Shown: in pieces, positions 48,863 to 61,780 of the stretch
Numbering within the stretch: the first letter of the stretch is position 1
How the letters are laid out: every line of letters begins with the position of its first letter
From: Lottia gigantea
Lineage: Eukaryota > Mollusca > Gastropoda > Lottiidae
Reading direction: 5' to 3'
Length of the DNA stretch: 64,000 nt
Assembly: GCF_000327385.1 (NCBI RefSeq)
Contig: NW_008710950.1
Coordinates: forward strand, 4,422,683 to 4,486,682
The notes under the pieces: model-generated
What the model saw: the letters and a program-made list of their open reading frames with translations, nothing else
Databases searched by the model: none
What the model was told of the DNA's origin: nothing
Position numbers and translations under genes: made by a program

Positions 48863-50189
48863 GTGAGTAACACATTTTATTTCAAAGAAGTGGTCGCTGG
48901 ACCTGTCATTTTTGCAACTGGTGTATATTATCTTTAACAAATACTCTTTTTCATTCTGAAACATTTATAAAATAAAATGCTGAATCGGAGAAACAACGAA
49001 GCTGAAAGATTGATGTAACGAGGTCGATGATGATAAATTCTATGTTGTATGTAGCCTAGATTCTACACTTTAAACTGTATAGAGTAGATCTAAATATTGC
49101 CAAGATAAAATGCAAACTTCGTATTTTGATTTAATCTGATTATAAATAGTTGATACTGTTTCTTAATGTCATTCATTTTCAAAAGGGATTAAAGTCGTTT
49201 ATTCCAAGAATAATTCGTCTGCTAGCTAGCCTATTTTCTTACTCTGACTCTTAGTCTTAGCACACAATCATTACTAAATGCTGCAACCTGCATCAGTAGA
49301 TCTAAGCCTGGATCAGATATATAAATATATGAAATTAGAAATATCTGCTTAAAATGTTACTGTTACTCATAAAATGTCTTTGTGTTGATAAACATATAAA
49401 CATGAGCACACATTTAATTATCACTTTGATCGCTTTGAAAGTTTTACAGTGACATGAGACAATTTACAGCCAGATTTGGAACACTTTCTAATGAAATTAA
49501 AGGCAAGTGTTTTACAATGTAAACTTTGAAAATATTTTTATTAATTCTGACTCATTCACTAACACTACCTGTATTATTTTAGAACTGAAATTCAAATTCT
49601 GTTAAAAGATTTCACAAAATTTCCATTTGAGTAGGCTACACAATCAGGATTAGCCTAAAATTATATTACAGGAGAGAAATGAATGACAACGGCCTGGGCA
49701 TTTATAATGCTCCAGAAGTAACAACAAATGACATGACACATTTCATACCTCTCATCAATATAAGGTTTTTAATGCGAATAAAACATAAGATATGTTTCTG
49801 TACCAGTTGTAATACAAAAATGAATTATCAGTAGAGCCTACTGGGTCTATTAGGTCTGATTTTGTAAATGTAGAATATTTTACAAACCAATTATATTAAC
49901 ATACATCACAATATTGCTGTGAAGTGACACATCATGAAAATTGATCAATAAATTTTATTAACTACTAAATTGTAAATATAATTTTCCTAATTAGTCATAG
50001 AACTAATTGAAGCATTGATGTATCTTTGTATGGTGCCAATAGGTATCTGTGATCAAGTTAATGGTTAGGAAATTGTATGGCCAAGTTAAATGGTTATTTT
50101 CGTTTTATTTTGATATATTTTTAAGTAAAAGACAGTCATAAATTTAGTTTGAAAAGAAATTTTAAAACGCTGTAGAAAAATGAGAAATG

Positions 50190-50575
50190 ACCAAGTCAAT
50201 GTCTGTAAGAAAATTTAGAAAATATCAAGTCAATAAAAATCTGTACGAGCAAGACAATTCCGTTATTCAAAATCTCTGTGTCTGTGTCAAGTAACCCTGC
50301 TTAAGCAATTTCAAAGTCAAAACTCAACCTCTGGCTAGAAAGTCTTCATAAATTGAACATGTCGTGGCATAGCAGAGAGTTTAAAATATACACGCCAAAA
50401 GCTGGTGACTTGGGTATGTTACTGCGCATGAATGGAAAATAACAAAAGCAAAATCAAAATCTTTGGTAAAAGTAAGTCAATGTCTGTTGAAAAGATTAGA
50501 AAAGTCAATGTCTGTAAAAATAAAGAAGGCAATGTATATCGTAAAAATCCAAGTCAATGTCTTTGGAGAAGTTTT
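50190..50575 (+). repeat. scattered AAGTCAATGTCT repeats
   Basis: The word occurs at 50,193, 50,474, 50,502 and 50,551, each followed by a short T/A/G-rich run. Between the first two lies a less AT-rich passage of about 200 bp including CAAGACAATTCCGTTATTC, matched at 17.6 kb. It is probably an old tandem repeat with an insertion. Confidence 0.45.
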
Positions 50576-51254
50576 TGTTTGTAAGAAAAAAATTTTATGA
50601 CAATATAATGAAGTATACATAATTTTCATGAGCTATTATTATCTTAGATAAGCTTCCAACTGATTACAAAACTATTTTGGTAATGTCCTGTTTTCTTTCT
50701 TAGCTCTATCATGTCTATATCATAATTTACTTTCTTAAAATAGTCATTGGAATTCACTCAAGTCTTGTCTCTTTGACTATGATCACAACTCAATCAGAAG
50801 AGATTCTTCAAAAAAAAATTGAACCTTAATTGATGTTTTGGCCATGCTGAAAGAGATTCTTCCATTCTTGAATCTCAACTTCTTTATATTTGTATGAATT
50901 GATTCATAGGAATTAGAAATGTTGTTCTGCTTTCTGCACCTTAATGGGCTGAAGAGAGACTAGAGCATGCACAGTCAGTGAGTCATTATGAATAAAATTG
51001 TGCTATGATTGTTGATTATCATTCTTTGAACATGCCCAATAAATGACAAGTTTTTGTCAGTCAGAATGGAATTGTTTCATCATCCAGAGTACAGCAGCTC
51101 TGATACTAATTTTAATCTGTGAAATCAATTTATTTGAATTTGTTTTGTGACCTTACGAGTGGACAATATCGGCTATGAATTCCAACATTGAGCTGCTCTT
51201 TCTATGAAAAAAATTAATAGCCGTTATCTACAGCTGTCTGCTAAAAAGTGCTTC

Positions 51255-51620
51255 TTCCTTGTTCCGGACCAAATTGCGATGACAATTAAACTGTTACATT
51301 TCAGAAAAAGCTAAGTTGTCTAGAAACAGTTGTTCAGTTGTAGTGTAAATGAGATCTGTTTAGAACTTTTCTTGAAGAAGCTAAAATTAGTTCATATAGT
51401 CACTCTGCTGTAAACAACTATGGCACTAAATGACAAAATTCTGCATGAAAAAGGTGAAAAAGGCATGTACTACCATTTACACGAAACCAATTTATTGAGT
51501 CTGTTCTAAGAACCGTGTGAGACCATTTCTTCAACGCTTGTCTGTTCATATAGCACAAAATTTATATTTTCTGGCCTTAGAACTGTTCAGAGAACTGAAA
51601 TTTATTGTATTGTAAAACAG
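51255..51620 (+). mobile_element. decayed TTCCCGGCAC-family repeat, copy C
   Basis: It shares weak but ordered words with copies A and B: TTGTTCCGGAC, GAAGCTAAAATTA, CATATAGTCAC, GACAAAATTC, ATTGAGTCTGTTCT and CAACGCTT. Many substitutions show it is older than copies A and B. It is not coding. Confidence 0.4.
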
Positions 51621-53970
51621 GGTAATTAATCTAGCAAAGTGCATATGGCAGGCAGATAAACCTGTATCCTAAAAGTCATGAGTATCAAAATTGAGCTTTT
51701 TTAACTAATAAACCAAATAATAAGACAACTGTATTGCTTTTCATAAGACAAAATGTTTTTCATTATTAAAGACTACTGAGCTATTTATAAAATGTCCATT
51801 AGGTAGATGTAGAGATAGATGTCTGTATATTGACTATGATAATGATCAAATAGTGGTATATAATATATGCAGTTGATGTAGAAGTTGAAAGGATGGAGTC
51901 AGTAAGTCAAGAGTCAAGGATGATTGGTACTCCAGTTTATGGGTGTAGTTAATTAAGCAGGTCAGATAATGGTTGTTGACTTCAGACGCTTATCATTTGA
52001 TATCACCATTATATCACCCATTATTCTTTACGAGATTATTTCATTTTCCTTAACATTAATTAGTACTAGTAATTCTTGATAATGGATTGAATTAAAGAGA
52101 GTTATTCACATTCATTGTTTGGAGTGTTATGACCAGTCTTTGATTTATATTAGCCTGACTGCAGGTAGATCTGACAACATCAAGTTTGTCATTATTTAAG
52201 GTTTGCATCAGCCACCGATAGACCTCTCCTTCTGGTGGCGTAGTTTCGAATTTAGGTTCTTACCTTCTAACACTGTTTCAAGGCTATCATAGCTCTAAGA
52301 TTGTTTATAAAATACATGTACATGGTTCTAAGCTTTATAGTTCTGTTGAGGAACAGCTGTATTGTGAGCAACTGGAAGTTCCAATTAGAGTAGGATAAGC
52401 TTATGGTGATAATGTTGTATTTAGAGGAGTTGTTATCTTCCATAAAGATCCTGACATTATTTTAGTTTTGATCCATATCCACATGTCAAGAAAATGTAAC
52501 ACAGACCGTAAACAAAAAATGTTCTCATCACCATCTAACACCAAAAACACAGGCCAGAATAAACATCTGTTGGTCAGTTCAATGATCTCTAGTTGCACCT
52601 GAAAAGTTAAGTTAAATAAAATACAAAAATTTATCCGCAATAATTTATTGTCATGAAGGCGTAACAAATACATTGCTTATTAAAAAATGTTTTTCAGAGA
52701 AGGCAAGGGAGTCAATTAAGAAGTGTACATATTGGTGCAAACAAAGAACTAGGATAGAATATGTGAAGAATATAAATTTTTGGCTTTTAATTGGTAAAGC
52801 ACCCAAGAAAGAAATGATTCAGTTTAGTTTTCAAGTCACAGTTACATCAATTAAACATGCTCAAAGCAGATTGGTACAATTCTGAAGAAAGGTATTGATA
52901 GTGACATGGGCTGTGGGCAGTGTTAATGCAATGTATTTACCAGTTAACTAATGAAATAAAGCAAGAGGTTTAATGAAAATTATCTTAAATATCCAGACTT
53001 TATCTTCACATTTAGAATTTTAGTTTTTCTGATTAGAGCCATGACTATAAACAGAAAATGCATCCATTGATTTCAAATTTGACCTTGAAAGGAGGAGCTT
53101 TTTTGCAGTGAATGAAAAGATAAAACAGGAGCTATTAAAATATTTTTCAGTTTTTCTTTGAAATTTATATTTCTAGTCTAAGACTCAACTAGTCTAAAAA
53201 GAGAATATTCAAAATGCAAGAATTTGAAATGTTTGGTGTTAATATCATATTTTGATTGAACGTATTTTGAAGATATGTTTTAATTTTGATGAGTAGTGAT
53301 GGAAGATGAAATAGCTTATAATATTGGTGGAGACATTGGTGAAAATAGTTTGGGATATTTAGATTCACAATAAATCATGAATAAAATCTGTTTATATACC
53401 TATTGTTTTTATCAATCTATTTATTTATTTTCTATATGTGGTATGATTGATTTTTGTTTTGTTATAAAGGGTAAAAGCTGACCACCAGCTGTTCACAATT
53501 GTTAGATTTGACCACTTTACTAATTATATATTGAACTAATAGTTTAACTCTTTCTATCATGTTTATCTTAATTTACTTTAACAGACAGTTGGTTATTTCC
53601 ATTGATTTATTTTAATACATGGTGGTCAGTTGAGACTGGTCAGCTGAGATTGACAAAAGGGATCGAATGTGATAAAGACATACTTGTTCAATTATTGTTA
53701 AGTTTGTAACACTTTCTTTCTAAATGGTCATACACATTTCACCTTTTATCAGGTGCCAAAATTCTCACTTTTTTTTTAAAGATAGACATTTTGATGATGC
53801 TGAAGGCTTTCACAGATGCAACCTATCTCAACCTGTTGTATCTTTTTTGTATCTTCAATGACATGATTGATACGATTAAATAGCATTTCATTTTTCGGGA
53901 AATGGAAACTTAAGTGCATCAAATTATTTTGTTTATAATATTTATGAATTATTCTCATTTATTATTTCAG

Positions 53971-54053
53971 CTAATGTTTAAGACGAGAGATTAAGTTGAA
54001 TTGACTTTTGGACAATTGTGAGTGAAGAGGCTAGGAAGTGACAGTTCTTTAAG
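53971..54053 (+). ncRNA. probable untranslated second exon
   Basis: A textbook acceptor (TTCTCATTTATTATTTCAG) ends at 53,970, and a strong donor (TTTAAG followed by GTAAGGTAA) begins at 54,054, enclosing 83 nt. The composition is less AT-rich than its flanks. All three frames contain stops; the only ATG frame reads MFKTRD and stops. It would therefore be untranslated or belong to a long noncoding RNA. An internal GTGAGT at 54,018 could act as an alternative donor. Together with the segment ending at 48,862 it suggests a plus-strand transcript reading toward the right edge. Confidence 0.42.
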
Positions 54054-57000
54054 GTAAGGTAAAGTCTCCATTTTTCCTGATTTCTTTCGGATTTCTAATA
54101 TAAGAAATAGTGGCTCAAGAAAGTTTCAAGTAGATAGATCTGATACCTAATATTCAAATGCATGAAATAAAAAAAATGTTCTAAAAATCTGTGCTAATTT
54201 GAGAATAATTTCCAATAGGCCTACTGATCAAATATGCTAATTTGTAATTTTGAATAATGAATAATAATAAAATTTTTGAATAAATATAGAAATTAATGAA
54301 ATGGTTAGTTACCAGTTAAGTATCAAATTGTTGAAGACTGGATTCTCTAAACACAACCAGATTGTAATGTTAAGACCTTTCTCCTTGACTTAAGATTTGA
54401 CCCAATCTTGATCACATTAAATATTTGATGTTAATGACCAGTATTAAAGCTGTTGATTAAATTAATGATCTTCTATTTCTATTGATCAGCTGGAAACTAA
54501 TCCTAGGTTAATATTATAGCCAGGTAATAAGTCGGATTACAATGAACCTGTATCATTAATATTACAACGGGGAGATTCTCTTAGCATCTTATATTTCATC
54601 TTCATATAGTTACCTGCTACTGCTTTGGTTAAAGATATAAGCATCCACTTTAGTAAGGCATTGTTGTATGTTTAATATGAACATTTTAGGTAGTCCTCTA
54701 TTTTCAATTGTTAAGTTCATATCAAGCCTATAGATCTGATTAAAAACACTATGCAGCTTTCCATAGTAAATCAGATTGAACAGTATTTCTTAAATTAGAA
54801 GACCATTCTTAATCTTAACTTTTCAAGCACAAAACTACTGCAAGACAAGGTGCCAGTGATGTATATATAATATGTTTTGTAGGTCTGTAATCATGAAATA
54901 ATGTAAGGAGATGGTATGACAGTGTTTTGAAGGAGTCCCCTGAGCACAATAAACACCATCAATTTGTTTTATTAGCATGATAGCACAAAGAATTATCCAA
55001 AGTTAGAGATAGTAATGTTTGGAAGGAATCCCCTAGATATAATAAATAAGGGATGGAATGGTACACCAGATTCTATTGATTAAAAAGTTAAAAGATAAAA
55101 TTCAGTTCTTATTCACCAATTTATTAATACATTTGAATGCTTTCAATTTGTTAATATGTACAATCTATAGTTTAATGTTAACATTTGCTGGTCAATTGTA
55201 ATTTATTGAGGTCTTGATACCATAATTGAATACATTCAAGTACCCAGTTATAGTCTATAGTTCAAATGGTATGGATTTGTTAGGTGTACATTTGGACTTA
55301 TAAAAGACCTCTACTTATTAAATGGCAGTGAGCAAATGGACTGATCAATTCATTTCTTTGAAAAGTGTCCATGTCGGAAATCCTAGCATTGATACAGTGA
55401 TATATTGGAACATGTTTCTACACTTTGATGATGTTAATGGTTATTGGCTAGAGAATTACTGAACCTCCATTGTTAGACAATATCCAATATTAATAGAATA
55501 ACATAGTGTTTAGTGTGGAATATGATTTATAAAACCATATAATACTCTCTCTAATATAATTGAAACTTTGACATTTTCACTCTGATCCTATCTTTCTATT
55601 TTGGTTATTTAATAACACTGTCATTATAGTTAGTTACAATCAATTACAAGAAAAAAGGAAAATTGTGTTATGTAAACTCCCACATATATTGTACGCAAAA
55701 AATATTTACCAGCTTCTTGTCTCTAATTCCATCAATTCTTTAGACAAGATTCCAGGTTGGCTGAAACCTTAATGAATGGCATCAACATCAAAAACACTGC
55801 TAGCTCCATTTTCAATCTACTATTAGATACAATTAATTGAGATAACAATAAACAATGCTATCCATGATGTGACAAATTTTATTTTTTTTTTTGAAGATTT
55901 TTTGTTATTTTGACCCATTAGTGTTGAAATTGGTCATAATTCATGCTATTAAATCCAAAACACTGAATACCCCAATTCTTTGCAAATTTTAAGTAAATCT
56001 TTTATTGAATCTAATCTATATAATTTGATTGGTTTTGACAGAGAGAATTATAATCGCAATAATTTCTTGAGATCATGGATTGAAAGTGGAGTGACCCACA
56101 AGAAAAACATCCAGATTTGCATTTTGATCAGATTAGATTTATCTTATACTAATCTTTCATAAAGGCAGTAGGATGTGTTAAAACACCAACAGGATATGAC
56201 TGGTAAATAAACAAGTAAGGTTTACTACCAGATGAGAGTTGATATGAATGACCATATTAAAAGATTAACTGGCTATCCTGATATCAGTAGTTATAATAAA
56301 ATTATCTTTCAAACAGACCTGAACTATATATTATAATATAGATGAGGGATTAACTATAGTGGGATATGGTTAAGGACACAATGTGTTTAATGTGTTATGT
56401 CCGACAGCAGTAATCTCAATCATTAATCCTAGCCTTAAACTACCCTCCAGAAATATTAAATATAAGCCATGGTTTATATACTTATTTACTGAAGTGGACG
56501 TAAATAGCTATCAAATATTTAACCTGACATTAATAGGTTAAGGCTCCATTTTTTTCTCAATTTTGATTGAACATTTCCTATGAAAGTAAATTCTATTTGT
56601 AATCGTGTTGTCAATTATAAACATGTTGTCAAGGTCAAATACTTTTCAATGGAACTGAAATGAAACAAGAGATGAAATAGAAAATGATCATGTCAGTCTG
56701 CTGTGGGTTTCTCTTGAACAAGACCATGTTGGCGATTCATGAATTCATGATGACAATCTGTTGCATAGCTAATTATGTTCTTTGTGGGTATCATTAATAA
56801 TGATGAAAGTGGAACATTCAAAACATACTGTCGAGCATTGAAATGTTTCATAAGAAAAAAAAATCTTCACTCAGGACTCCAAAGTCCTGATTTTGTTATT
56901 GTGGCTTTATAGGATTTTTGGCTCTTTCTGATTTCAAAATTCCAGGATTCTTGTCTATCTGATTTGAAGAGAAAAAGATAAAATATGGCATCTTGTTTTA

Positions 57001-58132
57001 TAGGGTTTTTTGAATAATTTATAAAATTCCAGATATAATGGTGACATTTATTTATTTTTATAAAGAAGAAAAGATATAGGTTATGTTTATTTGAGAATAG
57101 ATATGGTTCTATTTTACTGATAATGAGGCTGATAATATATTATTCTACCATACCTTATATTAACCTGAATATTTTATATACACTATTATGATATATGATC
57201 ATCTCAATTTATTTAGATTCAAAACACATTAACATGCACAAAATCTGGTCAGAAAATCAAACTTTACTGTGGGAACAATGGTTTCATGGTCTTTACCATA
57301 ATCTCAATATTATTTTAGATGACCTATTGATTTCATCTTCAGAGAGTTTTTTTTTAATCAAATGAAAGTTCTAATTTTTTGCACAAAAAAAAGTTTATAT
57401 TGGAATCTCTATTTTGTGTACTTTAATTTTTTAAAAACATTTTGTTATTTCATTTGATATTACTGAGTCAGATCTAAAGATAAACTATATTAAGCCAACC
57501 TGGTATATTTTGACATCTACATATTGTTGTTTAAAGAATTAAATTTCAACTCTACCTTTCTCAAGTGTCTTTTCTACTTAAATTTAAGTTTGAGCATGTC
57601 ATCCATTAAACATTCTTAAAATTCAAGTCTTTAACACCAAATAATGTAATTTTGGAATGTAAGGTATTTTGGATAGAGCACTGAATAAAATATATCTGTA
57701 GATTAGGAATACAAATAAAGTTAAGATCATGATTAATTGAAAATATAAAAGTCAATATTTGACAGTCATTTCAAATGTTTTTATTTTATATTAAAAAAGA
57801 TAATATTTTCAGATTGTTAATACAATTTATTTAAATGAACACAATGTAAATAATAATTGAAGTCTTTGTTGTCAACTAGAATGTTCACATGTGAACTAAA
57901 ATTGCATCATATTCAACAGAAATTTTATCTTATATTTGACCAGAACTGTGGATTATTGACGTTTTACCAACAGCTGGTCTATTGTACTCATTGATGGGAA
58001 TTCTCATATTTATAAATATTATTGTGGGTTGTGGCAGATATTTTAAGCATATACTTAATTAATAAATGAAAATTTTACTAATGGCTATGTGTATTTCTTG
58101 ATTGACTGAACTCTTTATTTTTCTACTGGCAG
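54054..58132. other. AT-rich noncoding stretch (intron-like)
   Basis: No gene or repeat array was found. It is one of the most uniform parts of the window. Confidence 0.5.
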
Positions 58133-58289
58133 AAGTAAAAGTGCTCGGAAAGCAGAGGCTTTGAACAAAATTCTCCTTTCAGCCTTGTTCATATCCACCG
58201 AATATGAAAAGCTTAAATGGAAAATTTTGCATTGTATGCTGCATGCTATATATGCTATATATTTGAAAGTACATCAACTTTTTCATTAG
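58133..58289 (+). CDS. candidate exon with 51-codon open frame (weak)
   Basis: After a good acceptor (TTTATTTTTCTACTGGCAG) a frame runs 51 codons to a TAG (58,287-58,289), reading SKSARKAEALNKILLSALFI and on. The first half, up to about 58,220, is less AT-rich and looks protein-like; the second half is TA-rich and looks random. No internal donor is convincing, so it would have to be a last exon, with an AATAAA about 85 bp downstream. No family is recognised. A second acceptor-like word (CTCCTTTCAG) lies inside it. Confidence 0.2.
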
Positions 58290-61200
58290 GGCATCTGTTT
58301 GGATGTTCAGGCTAAATATTATAATAAATTGGACTAATTTGAACTAAATTCTGTGGTAACATATTTTATATCAGAATAAAATTTACATATTTGATAAAAA
58401 ATAGCTATTTCTTTGATCATTTCTGGCGTATTTATGTGAATTTTATTTCAGAAAAAAAAGTTACACTATAAGCCAAAGATGAGTCATGACATACAATTGA
58501 CCAGATTTGAAATGTCATTGCGTATTATTTTCCTCAAAATATCAAAGTAAACATATTTTCTTCATTTTTTCAACATGTGAAATAAGATAGAGCCTTGTAG
58601 ATAACTAAAAAGTATGACCTACTTTAAGATATGATTCATTATCTTCATCTTTTATATTTTAGTTTTTTTGACCAACATCAAATAACATTTTTAAACAGTT
58701 GTTTTTGATTGCTTTACAGTGGTAGAAAAAAATATGATCACAATTTTTATTATTTTAACTTTTTCATTAAGGGTACATTGACTTTCTTCTAACCTTCGTC
58801 CAAGTATCAAACTAGATTGTTAGATTGCACACCAGTAGGCAGGGACGACGAATGTTGAAAAGATGATATATGAATGCAATATATGAATGGTGATGGCCAG
58901 ACATGAAACTAGACATTTTATGCTCTTATCCCTTTTTGAATTGTAATTTACAGAGGTTTATGGAGTTGGGAAAAGCGTACCACTCAACTGTATTGTCGTA
59001 CCATGTGAGGGTTTACTCTCATTTTTTGGTCTGACATAATGCAACAATTAAGATTTGATTGTAAATTTAACTGTGAGAAGAAGTTGGTGACTGAGTGAAC
59101 TAGAAATATTGAAGACACACTCTAGTTAAATCTAGCTGTTTACTCTGGATTATTACCTCTAGAATTACTTTATAACTTGTAAATATACCCCTACCAAAAT
59201 TGACAAAGATTTAAATTTCTTGAAATTTTATCTCTTTAGAACTTAAATAAACACAATGAAATGAGTTTCTTTAAGACTTCCTCTATGAGTTACATGACCA
59301 CACAACTTTATTAGATCTAGTAAATAGATACGTTTCATTTTACACTCTTATGTGATCAGATTCATCCTATTTCAAGATATGTTTCTCAGTATATAATTAC
59401 TAGAATATAATAGAACGCAATAGACTTGGTCATAGTATCTCAATTTGAAATTAATCCCACCATGCTTTCTATAGACTTGGTCGTTTTGTCTTAACCCCTG
59501 CTGTTTCAACATATTGTAATTATTATTTCCAAATTAAGAATAAATGTGAATTATTGGTTAGATAAAGTGTAATGTTTCAAATTAAATATAGAAAAAACTT
59601 CAAAGAAGATCATGGTTTTGTGGACAGTTTGAAATTGCTGCAGATAAAAACACTAAATATTATCAATGCTTTTAACACTTCATACTGCAGCTTGATTGAT
59701 TAAGGCTTGAAAAGTCTTCTTAAACCAGTGTTTTTATCAAGTCAAGTGAAAGCATATTTATTTGAATGATATTTGAATAGAAAATCTGGTTGAGAATGAT
59801 AACTGTTTGATGTTGAAAATAAATTCTAAAAAAAATAACTCAGAGATTAGTTTTCATCCCAATTCTCAATTTAGTAAAAAGTTTTTTAAAGCTTTTATGT
59901 TGAAATTGTATTGATTTAAGAGAAACAAGTTTTAAAGAAGGATGTTATCTGAAGTAATTTTATAATTTTCATAGCATCAAAAGAAATAAGTGAGCCTATA
60001 AAATACAGTAAATTGACCAATTATGCTGCCTGAAGGTAATTTCCCAGGGCTGACTAATGTATCAAAATAAAAAAATATTTCAACTAGACCTTAACAACAA
60101 ATAAACAAACCATCAAACAAATTTAATAGTCCAATATATTGAGAATTCTTCTATATTGAATGATGGATGGGCATATTAGCTTTAATTAATGTATTAGGAC
60201 ATGTTATTAAAATTTAGATTAAATCATACTTGTATTGTTATTAAGGATTAAAGAATATTTTAATCCTGAATTACAGTGATTTGAGTTATTAAATTTCTAT
60301 TTTTTTCCTGTCAAAATTGTTTTCTCTTGACCTGTTAATTATATATTTAATACAAAGATATTTCTGCCATAGAATTTAACGATAATTTAAGCAGATTGAA
60401 ATGGTAAAATATTGGATTGAATATAAGAGACCGGAACTATTGTTTTGAATAAGAAAAGAGAGACTCACATTGATTTTTCAGCACTACATATCATTTATAA
60501 TTGGATCATTTTGCAGTTAATTCTGTTTTATATGTTTGCTTGCATGATGTTGCATGAGAGTGAATAATGCAATATGATAAAAGGCAATTGAAAATATGCA
60601 TTCAAGTGAAATTATCAGGAAATATTATGATTGGAATCTGAAAGATCATTTGATTTTATTGTTCGTTTCCATTATTTGATTTCACATTATTCTTATTCTC
60701 CAATCAATATAAAATTCTGTAGAAATAGCTTGCTAGAATAATGCCTAAATGAACAAAAACCTCCTCAGTTTGTCATGTTCACTGAGTTACTATTAAATTT
60801 GTCATGCCATATGGTTTTACAAACAAAATTAGTTGATGAAATCTGATATTGAAAGTTGTACATGTATATATTGGATTTTCTTTCAGCAAGAATTGATTAT
60901 AAATAAAATCTATCTGTATTTTGGTCTTATTTGGTTGCACATAAAATGTTGGAAATTTTGATCTGTATGCTTACTCAGAATCTGCAGAAATTCTCTTGAT
61001 TTTTTATCTTTTCACTCTGCTTTTCTTAATCAACATTACTATTTAATATTATGTTCATTATGGCAAAAACTATCTATTTTTAACTGTAACTTGAATCCTA
61101 ATGTCAAATATTAAGTCACCTTTCTGGACACATTGTCTCTGCTAGGGCTTAATTCTTTTAAGGAGTCTAATCCAACCAGCAGAAGAAAGAATTGTGAACA

Positions 61201-61540
61201 TCATCCTAATAAGTCGACACATTTGGACTCTTTATATAAATAAAGATGATAAATAACAATAGTCTTGTGTAATTTTCCGAGTAGAATCAGAAGATAATCT
61301 GATCATCTGGTATTATTTAATGGAAGTTTTATCTGTTTTACTTTTCTTATACATGTATGTTAATCTGGGATTACCGAGTCTAGATTAAGCTTGTCTTTTC
61401 TTATGACAAGTCCTACTTTCATAATTTTCACTAGGTCGCTTCTTATGCTTCGAGTACTACCAGAATTTTAATAATGATACAACTTCTATTAGTGATTAGG
61501 TTAAAACAATTTGATTAAGAAACAATGTTGTATAACATCA
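58290..61540. other. AT-rich noncoding stretch (intron-like)
   Basis: No gene, array or recognised repeat was found. Confidence 0.5.
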
Positions 61541-61542
61541 CA

Positions 61543-61780
61543 ATTTTTATACGCCCACATCTCTCTATGGTGGATATTTTATATTCTTAAAAAGAAGATC
61601 ATGTTTGAATTTGAGCTATTTTCGACCATTAGAAGCAGAGTTATTGCCCTTGCCCCAAAATCTTCAATATGCTATTACTCTCTTAGTTTTCAACTGATTT
61701 TGATAAAACTTAAAATGGATGTTTCGTTTTTACCATCCACATGCTGTGAAGGGCGTATATGGCTGTGGTCCACTATCTTA
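61543..61780 (-). mobile_element. TGGGCGTATA-family element, inverted
   Basis: Read on the minus strand it starts TAAGATAGTGGACCACAGCC, TATACGCCC and ends TGTGGGCGTATAAAAA. The interior shares GGGCAAGGGCAATAACT and TCGAAAATAGCTCAAATTC words with the copies at 25.7 and 30.2 kb. It lacks their GACG tract and end hairpin, having instead a short AGAGAGATG passage before the end. Open frames of 104 and 64 codons overlapping it on the plus strand are repeat-derived and not genes. Confidence 0.75.

Larger units (their letters stand above)
48863..53970 (+). other. inferred first intron, with old repeats
   Basis: The stretch is flanked by the donor at 48,863 and an acceptor at 53,970. It holds no gene. 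It contains a region at 50,190-50,570 with four AAGTCAATGTCT words (50,193, 50,474, 50,502, 50,551), a segment near 50,245-50,290 shared with 17.6 kb, and a decayed TTCCCGGCAC-family copy at 51,255-51,620. A 70-codon frame at 52,673-52,885 has no domain. Confidence 0.35.
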
